Shown here: positions 15,342-25,397 of the stretch, in pieces | Numbering within the stretch: the first letter of the stretch is position 1 | Layout: the number at the start of each line of letters is the position of its first letter | Source of the DNA: JAJPKK01 sp963800215 | GTDB taxonomy: Bacteria > Pseudomonadota > Alphaproteobacteria > Rhizobiales > Xanthobacteraceae | DNA length: 64,000 nt | Reading direction: 5' to 3' | Assembly: GCA_963800215.1 (NCBI GenBank) | Contig: CAWCZY010000004.1 | Coordinates: forward strand, 62,001-126,000 | The notes under the pieces: model-generated | Told to the model about the DNA's origin: nothing | Seen by the model: the letters and a program-made list of their open reading frames with translations, nothing else | The model's database searches: none | Made by a program: the position numbers and the translations under genes

Positions 15342-16099
15342 GCACCAAGCTCCAGGAGAGGCTGCTCTACCTGGTCTCGCCGATCGGGCTGCTGCGTGGT
15401 GTGGGAAATCCTGCATCCGGCTCGGCTTCGGCGACCGCCGCTTCATTCCGGCGCCGAGCGACATCGCGGTGCGGTTCTGGCAGCTCACGCTCAACGGCGA
15501 GCTGGCGATGCATACGGCGGCGACGCTGTGGCGGGTGTTCGCCGGCTTCGTCATCGGCGCGGTGCCGGCGGTCGCGATCGGGCTCCTGATGGCGATGTTC
15601 CGCCCGGTGCGGATCTTCTTCGATCCCCTGATCGCGGCGCTGATGCCGATCCCGAAGGTGGCGCTGATGCCGCTGCTGCTGCTCGCCTTCGGCTTCGGCG
15701 ACGCCTCCAAGATCGCGCTGGTGGCGACGGCGGTGTTCTTTCCCGTCATCGTCAACACCTATGCGGGCGCCGCCAACATCGACCGCATCTACTGGGACGT
15801 CGCCAAGAACTACGGCGCCAGCTCCTACATCCTGTTCACCCGCGTCGTCTTCTTCGGCGCCCTGCCGCTGATCTTCGCCGGCCTGCGGATCGCGCTCGCG
15901 GTCTCCTTCGTGGTGCTGGTGGCGGCCGAGTTCGTGGCCTCCAAGACCGGCATCGGCTATCTCATCTGGAACTCGTGGGAGTTGCTCGCAGGTCGACTAC
16001 ATGTTCGTCGGCATCCTCGTGATCGGCATTCTCGGCCTGATCACGTCGGTCGCGTTCCAGGAGATCGAGCGCAAGCTCATTCCGTGGAAGGGGGAGTAG
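15338..16099 (+). CDS. ABC importer permease, NitT/TauT (SsuC-like) family (three apparent frameshifts)
   Basis: The reconstructed protein of about 252 residues starts MSTKLQERLLYL, continues as VWEILHP and RFIPAPSDIAVRFW, spans several hydrophobic helices (LWRVFAGFVIGAVPAVAIGL, LLLAFGFGDASKIALVATAV) and ends IERKLIPWKGE. The EAA-type cytoplasmic loop is visible as AKNYGASSYILFTRVVFFGALP. Frame changes near 15397, 15419 and 15989 each need one base removed. It would form the membrane channel of the importer with the proteins encoded at 13328 and 14546. The gene ends 40 bases before the converging patatin gene. Confidence 0.78.
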
Positions 16100-16139
16100 C
16101 ATCGCCGTGCGGGGCACCGCGCCAATTTCGAAACACGCC

Positions 16140-16966
16140 TCAATCGTGCAGCAGCGCCTGCAGCTTGTGCTTCAACTCGGCCTTGACCGGCTCGGCGCCG
16201 CGCAGGATCGCGCTCGCCTGGAAGAAGTCGAGGGTGCGGAAGCGTGCCGACCTTGGGCTGCAGCAGCAGGTCGGGTGTCTCGCGCTTGAGCTTCTCGGCG
16301 ATGATCGAACTGGTCATCACCAGCACGGTGGCGTACATCGCCTCGATCGCATTGGGGACGCCGGTGCGGTCGAGGTCGGGCGGCCCGGAAATCTCCACCG
16401 CCAGGATGACGTCGGCGCGGCCGCGCAGGAGGTCGAACGGCAGCGGATTGGTGGCGCCGCCGTCGATCAGCACGCGGTCGTCGATCACCACCGGCCGCAT
16501 GATCGTGGGCAGCGCGATGGACGACGCCAAGGCCGGCCTGAGCGGCCCCGCGGAGTAGACGACCTCGCGCCTTCCATAGAGGTCGGAGGCGATGACGCTG
16601 AGCGGAATGCCGAGCGCGCCGAACTCGGCCGGTATGGCATCGGGCAGGAACTGCTCGCACAGCTTCTCCGGATCGAGCCGCATCGCCGCGGAAAAATCCC
16701 CGCCGAAAAGGTCGCCGATCTTGCCGGCGCGTGCGAGCATCAGCCGCCGCCACACCTCGCCGGGATTGTGGGCGAGGCCGAGCACATGGTGGCGCAGCGC
16801 CTTGCCGGTCATGCCGGCGGCATAGGCGGCGCCGGCCAGCGCCCCGATCGAGGATCCCGCGATGGCGACCGGGCTTGAGGCCGAGTTCGTCGAGCGCCTC
16901 GAACACGGCGATATGGGCAAGCCCGCGGGCGCCGCCGGCGCCGAGCGCGAGCGCGAAGGTCTTCAC
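16140..16966 (-). CDS. Patatin-like phospholipase (two apparent frameshifts)
   Basis: A GTG start at 16966 gives KTFALALGAGGARGLAHIAV: the oxyanion loop GAGGARG of bacterial patatins. The nucleophile elbow GSSIG (in VAIAGSSIGALAG) and the catalytic Asp in VLIDGGATNPLP follow, so the Ser-Asp dyad is intact. The frame changes by one extra base near 16873 and again near 16238; the final segment reads TLDFFQASAILRGAEPVKAEL and stops at 16140. The total is about 274 residues, typical of the short RssA-like class. It overlaps the stop of the phosphotransferase gene by four bases. It probably acts as a lipid acyl hydrolase at the inner membrane; the substrate is unknown. Confidence 0.8.
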
Positions 16967-18070
16967 GCGCCCGCCTCGCGGGCGAACGACCACGCGGTCG
17001 CCGCCAGGGGCCGCACCATCAGCGCCTTGGCGGGGGCGTATTCGCTGGTGGCAGTGCCGTCGCGGACCCGGCCGACGATGCCCTGGTAGATCGCGGCGAT
17101 GCGGAAGAAATTGTAGGCGAGATAGGCGGAAAGATACGGCCGCGGGTCGAGCCCGGTGCGCGCCACATAGGCGTCGACATAGTCCGCCATCGCCGGGATG
17201 CCGAGCGCGACGAGATCGTGGCCGACGAGCGATCCGGTGCTGGCGCCGGTGTCGGTCTCCGGCATGTGCCACTTCATGAGGTGATAGCTGAAGTCCGCCA
17301 GCGGATCGCCGAGCGTGGAGAGTTCCCAGTCGAGCACGGCACGCACCACCGGTGCGTCCGCGGCGATAATGACGTTGTCGAGCCGGAAGTCGCCATGCAC
17401 CAGCCGCACCGGGCCGGCCGGCGGGATGTTGCGCGGCAGCCATTCGATCAGGCGCTCCATGTCGTCGATGTCGTCGGTCTGCGACGCCCGGTACTGCTTC
17501 GACCACCGCTCGACCTGGCGCGCCACGTAGTTCTCGCCGCGGCCGAAATCGGCCAGCCCGATCGCGGCGGGATCGAAGCCGTGCAGGCGGGCGATGGCCG
17601 CATTGGCGGCGTCATAGATGGCGGCGCGCTCGGCAGGGTTCGAGGCAGGCAGATCGGGCTCCCAGAAGATGCGGCCGTCGACGAAGCCCATCACGAAGAA
17701 CGCGGTGCCGGCGATATCGGGGTCGTCGCAGTAGAGAACCGGCTCGGGCACCGGGAAGTGCTGCGCGGTGGAGCGCCGCCATGACGCGGAACTCGCGGTC
17801 GACCGCATGGGCCGAGGGCAGGAGCTTGCCCGGCGGCTTGCGCCGCAGCACGAAGCAGCGCTGCGGCGTTTCGAGGAAATAGGTCGGGTTGGACTGCCCG
17901 CCCTTGAATTGGCGAACCGTCAGCGGCCCGCGGAAGCCCGGCACCTCGGCGGCGAGATAGGCCGCGAGCCGCCCCTCGTCGAAGCGCAGCGCGGCGGCGA
18001 CCTCCTTGGTGCCGGAAAAGGCCGATTGGCGATCGATGCGGGCCATGGCGGATGGCAATCGTGTTTGCAT
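16963..18070 (-). CDS. Phosphotransferase family protein (APH/choline kinase fold; one apparent frameshift)
   Basis: The N-terminal frame reads DRQSAFSGTKEVAAALRF, then LTVRQFKGGQSNPTYFL (nucleotide loop) and FVLRRKPPGKLLPSAHAV. One extra base near 17777 moves into the frame with VPEPVLYCDD, the catalytic HGDFRLDN and the metal-binding LDWELSTLGDPLADF. The reconstructed length is about 368 residues. The layout matches the ACAD10/FadE36-type phosphotransferases that often sit beside acyl-CoA metabolism genes, where they may phosphorylate hydroxyacyl substrates. The start could be 18070 or the ATG at 18046 (MARIDRQ); I favour neither strongly. It overlaps the patatin start by four bases, so the two are one transcriptional unit. 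Confidence 0.78.
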
Positions 18071-18082
18071 AGCCTGAAGCGG

Positions 18083-18397
18083 TCAGCGGCCGGCGAAGAA
18101 CGCGAGCAGCGCCGTCTCGGTCGCCTGCGGATTTTCCTCCGGGAGATAGTGCCCGCTGTCGATCGGAAAGCCGCGGACATCGTTGGCCCATTCGCGCCAG
18201 GTGTCCAGCGGGCTCCTGGTCTCGCTGGGGATGCCGCTTTGCCCCCAGATCGCGAGCAAAGGGCAGGCGATCTTGTTTCCGGCCGCGCGGTCGGTCTCGT
18301 CATGGGCGAGATCGGTGGTGCGTCCGGCGCGGCAGCCCGCAGAGGTGTCGATCCAATGGGAGGCGAAGCCGGGATGGAGATCGGCGAGGTCGGGCAC
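18083..18397 (-). pseudogene. C-terminal remnant of an alpha/beta-hydrolase (haloacetate dehalogenase-like)
   Basis: Only about 104 residues remain, from RTTDLAHDETDRAAG to the end. They carry the late strand IACPLLAIWGQSG and the catalytic His in IDSGHYLPEENP. That is the final third of fluoroacetate dehalogenase-type hydrolases. The nucleophile elbow, oxyanion hole and cap domain should precede it, but 18398-18665 shows none of them in any frame. The gene is therefore 5'-deleted and not merely frameshifted. It sits 13 bases before the phosphotransferase gene and was probably once part of that operon. Confidence 0.7.
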
Positions 18398-18665
18398 GGG
18401 GATGCTCGTTATGTGGCCAGGATCAGCTGTAGCCCGGGTCGAGCGTCAGCGAACCCCGGGGCGGCGTTGCCGGTCGAATGGGGCGGCCCGGATCGCGCCG
18501 GCGCTCAATCCCGGCCCCACATTGCTCGCCGGTGCCGTAAGAAAACGACCCCCGGCCGATTCTTTGCCGCAATTGCTGTGTTTTATCACAGTCGGGAACT
18601 GGGGAACGCGGAGGCTGTGTGCCTGGGTGCATGCGGCAGCCGCCTAAGTAAGGGGTGGGGGAATC

Positions 18666-19691
18666 TTGGTTCACGACGCGGTACGCTCGGTCTCCGCAGG
18701 GGTCGCGGCGCTGGCTATGGGGTTCGGCCTAGGATTTTTGGTGACGTACGGAGTCGGTTCGGCCAATGCCGGACTGGGGGCCGTGCTCGCAAGCATTTCA
18801 GATGTCGCAGCGGGCCCTCCGAAGCGTTTTGATCTCCGGAGTTCCCTCGGGCCGCAAATGCCAGACGGTTCGGGCGTGCGCGTGGCGAGCTTGGAACCGG
18901 GGATCGGTTTCGAGGCCGCGGTCGAGGAGTCCGACCCATCGGAGTTGGCGAGGCTTCAAGCTGCTCTCGCCGAGCTTTTTCTCTTTGACCAGCGCCAAGC
19001 TTCTTTCGAAGAGCGCTTTGCCGGCGCGGCCGGCTTGCTCGGCAGCGGCCCGGCCAAAACCGCGGAGACGCAACTCCCGACATCGGCGGATCCGGGAGAG
19101 CATGCGGAAGCCCACGCTGTGGTCGACCGGTCCGGCCCCAAGCTCGCGTCGATCAATTCATCGGCGCCCGCCGGTGTCGCAAAAAAACGGATTTACACCG
19201 CGGATCTTTCTAAGGATCCGAGCTTGCCCTCCAGTGCCGACAGCCACACCGCGATCTATGACATCGCCGCGCATGCGGTCTACCTCCCCAACGGACGCAG
19301 GCTGGAAGCACATTCCGGCCTCGGCAGCCTCATGGACGATGCCCGCTATGTCAACGTGAAGCGTCAAGGGCCGACGCCGCCCAATGTCTACGACCTCACG
19401 TTGCGCGAGGAGCTTTTTCACGGCGTTCGCGCCATTCGCCTCAACCCCGTCGATGACGGCAAGATGTTTGGCCGCGACGGCATGCTCGCGCACACTTACA
19501 TGCTTGGTCCCAACGGCCAGTCGAACGGATGCGTGTCCTTCAGCGACTACCAAGCCTTCCTGAACGCCTTCTTGAACGGCGAGGTCAACCGCCTCGTGGT
19601 CGTCGACCATCTTGCATCCCCGCCGGCCAACGCCGAAACGGCCTCGGGATGGTTTCCAGACGTCATCAAGAACCTCTTCGGGCGCTCCTGA
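18666..19691 (+). CDS. Membrane-anchored Tlde1/DUF2778 L,D-transpeptidase-like protein
   Basis: A 341-residue protein starting at TTG (18666) after a purine-rich stretch. A single N-terminal membrane helix (about 10-35) is followed by an Ala/Pro-rich linker, then a DUF2778 domain from about residue 195 (HTAIYDIAAHAVYLP) to 310. The catalytic pair is visible: His276 in LAHTYMLGP and Cys289 in SNGCVSFSDY, an arrangement like YkuD L,D-transpeptidases. Members called Tlde1 are type VI secretion toxins that cut or exchange peptidoglycan stems, but the membrane-anchored form in rhizobia is usually a stand-alone chromosomal gene of unclear role. No secretion genes or immunity protein are adjacent. 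A periplasmic cell-wall role is the safest inference. Confidence 0.75.
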   Translation: MVHDAVRSVSAGVAALAMGFGLGFLVTYGVGSANAGLGAVLASISDVAAGPPKRFDLRSSLGPQMPDGSGVRVASLEPGIGFEAAVEESDPSELARLQAALAELFLFDQRQASFEERFAGAAGLLGSGPAKTAETQLPTSADPGEHAEAHAVVDRSGPKLASINSSAPAGVAKKRIYTADLSKDPSLPSSADSHTAIYDIAAHAVYLPNGRRLEAHSGLGSLMDDARYVNVKRQGPTPPNVYDLTLREELFHGVRAIRLNPVDDGKMFGRDGMLAHTYMLGPNGQSNGCVSFSDYQAFLNAFLNGEVNRLVVVDHLASPPANAETASGWFPDVIKNLFGRS

Positions 19692-19755
19692 TCGTGCTGC
19701 CCCGTGGCCCGGGTTTCGCCTGCAGCGACATCCGGGCCGCGCAGCCGCCCCCCTA

Positions 19756-21036
19756 TCACGCCTTCTCCGCTTGCGCCGCCCGCGCCCCGATATCGCGGCG
19801 GCAGAAGCCTTCCGGCCACACGATCTTGTCGACCGCCGCATAGGCGCGCGCCTGCGCCTCGGCCACGGTCTTGCCCGACGCGGTGACGTCGAGGACGCGG
19901 CCGCCATTGGCGAGGATGCGGCCGTCTTCCTTGCGGGTGCCGGCGTGGAAAATCTCGACGCCTTCGATCTTCTCGGCCTCGCCGAGGCCGCCGATGACCG
20001 AGCCCTTGGCGTAGTCGCCGGGATAGCCCTTGGCCGCCATCACCACGGTGAGCGCGACCTCGGGGTACCAGCGCAGCGCGAAGTTCTTGAGCATGCCGTC
20101 GCGCGCCGCGATCAGCGCCGGCACCAGGTCCGACATCAGGCGCGGCATCAGCACCTGGCATTCGGGATCGCCGAACCGCACATTGTATTCGATCAGCTTC
20201 GGCCCCTGCGTCGGTGATCATCAATCCCGCATAGAGCACGCCCTTGTAGGGCGCGCCCATCGCCTTCATGGCGGCGAGCGTCGGCAGCACGATCTCTTCG
20301 AGCGCGCGCCGCTCCAGCGCCGGCGTCATCACCGGCGCCGGCGAGACGGCGCCCATGCCGCCGGTATTGGGGCCGAGGTCGCCGTCGAAGGCGCGCTTGT
20401 GGTCCTGGGCGGTGGCGAGCGGCACCGCGTTCTCGCCGTCGCTCAGGACGAAGAACGAGGCCTCCTCGCCGGCGAGGAACTCCTCGATGACGACGGCGCC
20501 GCCGGCTTCGCCGAGCGCGCCGCCGAACATCATGTCGACCGCCGCCTCGGCCTCGGCCGTGGTCGCCGCCACCACGACGCCCTTGCCGGCGGCGAGCCCG
20601 TCGGCCTTGACCACGATCGGCGCGGCCATCCGTCGCAGGTATTCCTTTGCCGGCGCCGCGGCGTCGAAGCGCTCATAGGCGGCGGTCGGGATGTTGTTCG
20701 CCCGGCACAGATCCTTGGTGAAGCCCTTGGAGCCTTCGAGCCGCGCCGCCGCCTGGGTCGGGCCGAACGTCTTGATGCCGGCGGCTTCGAGGTCGTCGAC
20801 GAGGCCCGCGACCAGCGGCGCTTCCGGGCCGACCACCACGAAGTCGATGGCCTTGGCCTGGCAGAAGGCGATGACCGCGCCGTGATCGGCGCAATCGAGC
20901 GCGCATGCATTCGGCCTCCCGGGCGATGCCCGCATTGCCCGGGCGCGCAATAGACGCGGTCCACCAGCGGGCTTGCCGCGATCTTCCAGGCGAGCGCATG
21001 TTCGCGTCCGCCGCCGCCGATGAGAAGGATGTTCAT
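19756..21036 (-). CDS. purD: Phosphoribosylamine-glycine ligase (three apparent frameshifts)
   Basis: This enzyme makes glycinamide ribonucleotide in purine synthesis. The start MNILLIGGGGREHALAWKIA at 21036 is diagnostic. The frame then changes three times, always by one extra base: near 20938 (CCC for CC in APGNAGIA), near 20908, and near 20205 (GGGG for GGG before KLIEYNVRFGDPECQ). Between them are DFVVVGPEAPLVAGLVDDL, the ATP-grasp core APIVVKADGLAAGKGVVVA, and VVIEEFLAGEEASFFVL. Removing the three bases gives 425 residues, exactly the family length. An organism would hardly survive loss of purD without purines, so sequence error is the best explanation. Divergent from xseA across a 282-base gap. 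Confidence 0.88.
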
Positions 21037-21318
21037 CGAATCGCCCTGCCGCGGGAGGAAATGAAGCGGCAGGTGGTGTAGCATGGTACCGATTTGCCGC
21101 AATACGGCGCACCGCCGCGTGTCACAGCGGGCCGGCGCCTGTGAACAGACTGGGCCGGGCCCGCCACGGCGGCAGTGGTGCGACCCAAACAGATGGATCC
21201 CATCTGGATACGTCGCCCCGCTGCTCAGTAAGTTTGGGCTGACTCGCCTGACATTCGGGCAGCAACATGCTGGGGTCAGACCACTGGTCGAACCCGAACA
21301 GATGGTTCACCGGGAGAC
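21037..21318. other. Intergenic region between purD and xseA
   Basis: This stretch should contain the divergent promoters of purD and xseA. A short inverted repeat CAGATGG-ATC-CCATCTG lies at 21190-21206, and a related AACAGATGG occurs again near 21297. No tRNA, small RNA or reading frame that I can support is present. Confidence 0.4.
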
Positions 21319-22981
21319 ATGAACGAACCGCGCATCAACATTCCGGAATGGACGGTGTCCGAGCTTTCGGCGGCGCTCAAGCGCACCGTCGAGGACGCCT
21401 ATGGCCATGTGCGGGTGCGCGGCGAAATCTCCGGCTATCGCGGGCCGCATTCGTCGGGTCACGCCTATTTCGCCCTGAAGGACGAGACCGCCCGCATCGA
21501 TGCGGTGGTGTGGAAGGGCGTGTTCGGCCGCATGCGGATCAAGCCGGAGGAGGGGCTCGAAGTCGTCGCCACCGGCCGGCTCACCACGTTTCCCGGCCGC
21601 TCCACCTACCAGATCGTGATCGAGACGCTGGAGCCGGCGGGCCTCGGCGCGCTGATGGCGCTGCTGGAGCAGCGCAAGCAGAAGTTCGCCGCGGAAGGCC
21701 TGTTCGACGAGGCGCGCAAGCAGCTTCTGCCTTCCTGCCGGCCGTCATCGGGGTGGTGACCTCGCCGACCGGCGCCGTCATCCGCGACATCCTGCATCGC
21801 CTGTCCGACCGCTTTCCGCGCCACGTGCTGGTGTGGCCGGTGCGGGTGCAGGGCGACGGCGCGGCCGAGGAGATCGCCGCGGCGATCCGCGGCTTCAACG
21901 AGCTGCCGAGGCGGCGCCATTCCGCGGCCCGACCTCCTCATCGTCGCGCGCGGCGGCGGCTCCATCGAGGATCTCTGGGCCTTCAACGAGGAGGTCGTGG
22001 TCCGCGCCGCCGCCGACAGCCTGATCCCGCTGATCTCCGCGGTCGGCCACGAGACCGACGTGACGCTGATCGATTTCGTCGCCGACCGCCGCGCGCCGAC
22101 GCCGACCGCCGCGGCGGAAATGGCGGTGCCGGTGCGCATCGAGCTGATCGACCGCATCGACGGCCTGGCGCGCCGGTCGCTGTCGTCGTGGGCGCGCGGC
22201 CACGACCATCGCCGCACCGAGCTGCGCGCCGCGGCCCGCGCGCTGCCGACCGCCGACATGCTGCTGGCGCTGCCGCGCCAGCGCCTCGATTCCGCCGCCG
22301 ACCGTCTGCCGCGTGCGCTCATCGCCAACGCCCAGGCGCACCATGCCGCCTATACCCGGGTCGCCTCGCGGCTGACCCCGCACACGCTGCGGATTCCGAT
22401 CCTGCGCAATCGCGAGCGGGTGCAGGGCCTCGCCGGCCGCGCCGGCCAATGCATGCGGGTGCATGGCGAGCGCCGCCGCGACCGCTTCGCCGCGGTGGCG
22501 GCCCGGCTCTCCGCCGGCCTGCGCGCCAATGCGGAGGCCCAGGGCGTGCGCATCGCCCGCAGCCGCGAGCGGATCGATGCGCTGAGCGCCCGTGCCGCGC
22601 GCGCGGCGGCGACCCTGATCGACCGGCGCCAGGCGCGGCTCGAACGCGCCGGCCAGCTCCTCGCCGCGCTGTCCTATCACGGCGTGCTGGCGCGGGGCTT
22701 TGCGCTGGTGCGCGCCGAGGCGCGGCCAGCCCCTGCGCGCCGCCGCGGCGGTGAGCCCGGGAATGCGGCTCGACATCGAATTCGCCGACGGCCATGTCGC
22801 GCGCGACGGCGGATGGTGCAGCGACTCGGCGAGTGCAACGACTGGCGGCGCAACGACCGGCGGCAGCCGCGGCCGGCGGGATGCGCCGCGCCGCGTCCCA
22901 CAGCAGCACCGACCGCCAGAGCCGGTCGGAGCCGAAGCCTCCGGCGCGGCGCCGAATCCCGGGCAGGGTTCCCTGTTCTGA
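21319..22981 (+). CDS. xseA: Exodeoxyribonuclease VII large subunit (three apparent frameshifts)
   Basis: The N-terminal OB-fold is clear: EWTVSELSAALKRTVEDAYG, GHAYFALKDETARIDAVVWK. After KQLLP the frame moves by a missing base near 21733 into FLPAVIGVVTSPTGAVIRDI, the nuclease-domain signature. An extra base near 21915 leads to RPDLLIVARGGGSIEDLW and ISAVGHETDVTLIDFVADRR. Another near 22727 leads to SPGMRLDIEFADGH and the stop at 22981. The net result is about 553 residues, within the range for alphaproteobacterial XseA with its long coiled C-terminal half. With XseB (not in this window) it degrades single-stranded DNA. The ATG at 21319 follows a CGGGAG site. Confidence 0.85.
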
Positions 22982-22998
22982 CGATACGCGGAGCCGCT

Positions 22999-23837
22999 TC
23001 ACCGCTCCAGCCATTGCGGCACCCGCTTCAGGGCATCGGCCCGCGCGGTGGCGTTGGTGCCGGAATGGATGCGGCCGGAGCCGTCGGCCGAGAAGGCATA
23101 GCCGCCCCGGATCTGCGGCGGCCGGGACGGATGGTCGAAATCGTGGAAGGCGCCGGGATAGACGATGATGGAGGCCCGTGCGCTGCGGCCCTTGGCGCCG
23201 GCCACCATCCGCTCGCATTCCTGCACCGAGGTCCAGTCGTCCAGCGCGCCGACCAGGATCAGCGTGGGCACGCGGGCGCTCCAGGCGGTGTTTTCGAGAC
23301 GGCGGCAGCCGGGATAGAACACCACGGCGGAGCGGAAATCGGACCGGTCTTCGTGCCCGGGACGGGGGCGCACCGCCCACAGCACGCCGGTGGCGCCATT
23401 CGACCATCCCAGCAACGAAATCCGATCGGGCTTCACCTCGGGCTGCTGCTGCAGCCAGCGCCGCGCAGCGGTCGCATCGGCGACGCGTTCGCGATCGGCG
23501 CGGACCGTCTGGTTGCGGTCGGCGCATTGATTGCCGAGCCCGCGCGAGCCGTAGCTGTCGGGGAAAAGCACCACGAACCCGGCCTTGACGAGCTGCTGGC
23601 GCCCAGTCGCGGTAGCGCGTGGCGATGGTTCCCGATGCATTGACGAGCCCGCCGCAATTATGCATGGCGACCACCGCGGGGAACGGCCCGTTGCCCTCGG
23701 GGCGATACAGCATGCCCTTGAGGGTGAGGTCGCCGTCGCGGAACTCGACCGGCTCCGGGCCGGCGGCCATGGCGACCGCGTCCCGCAAGCAGGAGTGCCA
23801 GCAGGGCGGCCGAGGCAAGCAAAGCAAGGCCACGCAT
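22999..23837 (-). CDS. Exported dienelactone hydrolase family protein (two apparent frameshifts)
   Basis: It starts MRGLALLASAALLALLLAG, a Sec signal peptide, at 23837. One extra base near 23778 leads to PVEFRDGDLTLKGMLYRPEG and FPAVVAMHNCGGL; another near 23603 leads to QQLVKAGFVVLFPDSYGSRG. The catalytic set is intact: nucleophile elbow LLGWSNGATG, Asp in GALDDWTSV and His in YPGAFHDFDHP. The reconstructed length is about 278 residues. The family hydrolyses lactones and small esters; being exported, this one would act in the periplasm. It is convergent with xseA, ending 18 bases from it. The substrate is unknown. Confidence 0.77.
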
Positions 23838-23944
23838 TCGGGACGTACCCTGATTGTCGTTAGGTTGTATAACACGATCGCCGAAGCCGGAATGATGCCC
23901 GGTATAAACTTTCGGCCCTGGGCGGATTTGTGGTCCCGGGCTGC

Positions 23945-24003
23945 GACGGATGGCCCGGCATGGACCCGAAAAGCCGCGGATTTTTCGGGCCGGGACCATG
24001 CCG
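23945..24003. repeat. Repeat family D copy
   Basis: A degenerate palindrome (CCCGGCATGGACCCGAAAAG and its approximate complement) separated by CCGCGGA, just upstream of the NHL-repeat gene. It belongs to the same family as 4600-4685. Confidence 0.5.
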
Positions 24004-24054
24004 TTCGGCTCGAAACGACAGCGCTCCGGCACGGTCACGAAATGGGAGGAAACA

Positions 24055-25172
24055 ATGAAACGTGTTGCGAAACTGATCGTAGCGGCGGCCTTGTGTCTCG
24101 CCGCCCCGCTATCGGCCCATGCCCAGAATTCCGCGGGCGGCGGCCTGCCCCAGTTCCAGGTCGACGCGTTCTGGCCGAAGCCATTTGCCGAACAACTGGA
24201 TCCTCGGGCAGGTCTCGGGCATCACCGTCGACCGGTTCGATCGCATCTGGGTGGTGCAGCGGCCGGGCTCGCTGACGCCGCGCGAACGCGCCGCCGAGCA
24301 GAACCCCCCCGTGTCCAAGTGCTGCGCCGCCGCGCCGCCGGTCCTGGTGTTCGACCAGTCCGGCAACCTGGTGAAGACCTGGGGCGGCCCCGGCCGGGCT
24401 ACCAGTGGCCGGAGAGTCGAGCACGGCATCTATATCGACGGCAATGATTTCGTCTGGCTCGCCGGCAACGGCGAGAAGGACGGCCAGCTCCTCAAGTTCA
24501 CCATGGATGGCAAGTTCGTGATGCAGATCGGCAAGTCCGGCGAGGGCCATGACAGCAATTCCACCGAGCGGCTGGGATCGCCGGCGGATATCGCCGTCGA
24601 TGTCGCCAGCCAAGGAGGTCTATGCCGCCGACGGATATGAAAATCACCGCATCGTGGTGTTCGATTCCGAGACCGGCGCCTACAAGCGCCACTGGGGCGC
24701 CTATGGCAAGCAGCCGAGCGACGAGAAGATGCCGCCCTACGATCCCGCGAAGCCGGCCTCCGCCCAGTTCGGCAACCCCGTGCATTGCGTCCGCATCGAC
24801 AAGGACGGCCTCGTCTACGTCTGCGACCGCACCAACGACCGCGTCCAGGTGTTCCACAAGGACGGGACGTTCGTCGCCGAATATTTCTTCGAGAAGAACA
24901 CCCGCGCCACCGGCTCGGTCTACGAACTCGTGTTCTCGCCGGACAAGGCGCAGAAATACATCTACATGGTCGATGGCGCGAACGGCGAGGTGCGGATCGT
25001 CGACCATGCCAGCAAGGACGTGCTGGGACGGTTCGGCCGGGTCGGCCGCCAAGCCGGCGAGTTCACCGCGGTCCACAACATCGCCGTCGACCACCAGGGC
25101 AACATCTACACCGCCGAGGTGGCGACCGGCGAACGCATTCAGCGGTTCCGGCGGCTCGACCCGCAGGATTGA
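24055..25172 (+). CDS. Exported NHL-repeat beta-propeller protein (four apparent frameshifts)
   Basis: A GGAGGA site precedes MKRVAKLIVAAALCLAAPLSAHAQ, a clear Sec signal peptide. The mature protein opens FQVDAFWPKP and continues as NNWILGQVSGITVDRFDRIW, then repeated blades: GNLVKTWGGPG, GIYIDGNDFVWLAGNG, HCVRIDKDGLVYVCDRTN, HNIAVDHQGNIYTAEV. Extra bases occur near 24192, 24417 and 24611; a base is missing near 24390, so GYQWPES and EHGIYID fall in different frames. Removing the errors gives about 371 residues. The nearest named fold is that of peptidylglycine amidating lyase and six-bladed NHL proteins, but no enzymatic role can be assigned in bacteria. Confidence 0.72.
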
Positions 25173-25179
25173 CCATTTT

Positions 25180-25275
25180 CTCCCTCCCCGTTTTCGGGGA
25201 GGGCCGGGGTGGGGACTGCTGGCGCCGCGTGTGACGTAAGAACCCCACCCTACCCCTCCCCGAAGGCGCGGAGGG
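25180..25275. repeat. Repeat family A, long palindrome
   Basis: The hairpin CTCCCTCCCCG/CGGGGAGGG (25180-25204) is followed 30-70 bases on by CCCCACCC and CCCTCCCCGAAGGCGCGGAG, so the whole 96-base unit is a composite palindrome after the NHL-repeat gene, plausibly its terminator. Confidence 0.6.
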
Positions 25276-25397
25276 AAAGCGATAGACGCGCTCGGTGGAT
25301 CAGGGAAATCGAGCTTTGACCCGGCGGCCGGAAACATTATCTTGAAGGCGCTTCGCCACGCTGGCGAAGCGCAGGGCAATGGTACCGGGAGGTCTTC

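Noticed and set aside
24055..25172. Peptidylglycine amidating lyase as a firm name for the NHL-repeat protein
   Set aside because: The beta-propeller layout fits, but the metal and catalytic residues of that enzyme could not be identified across four frame breaks.
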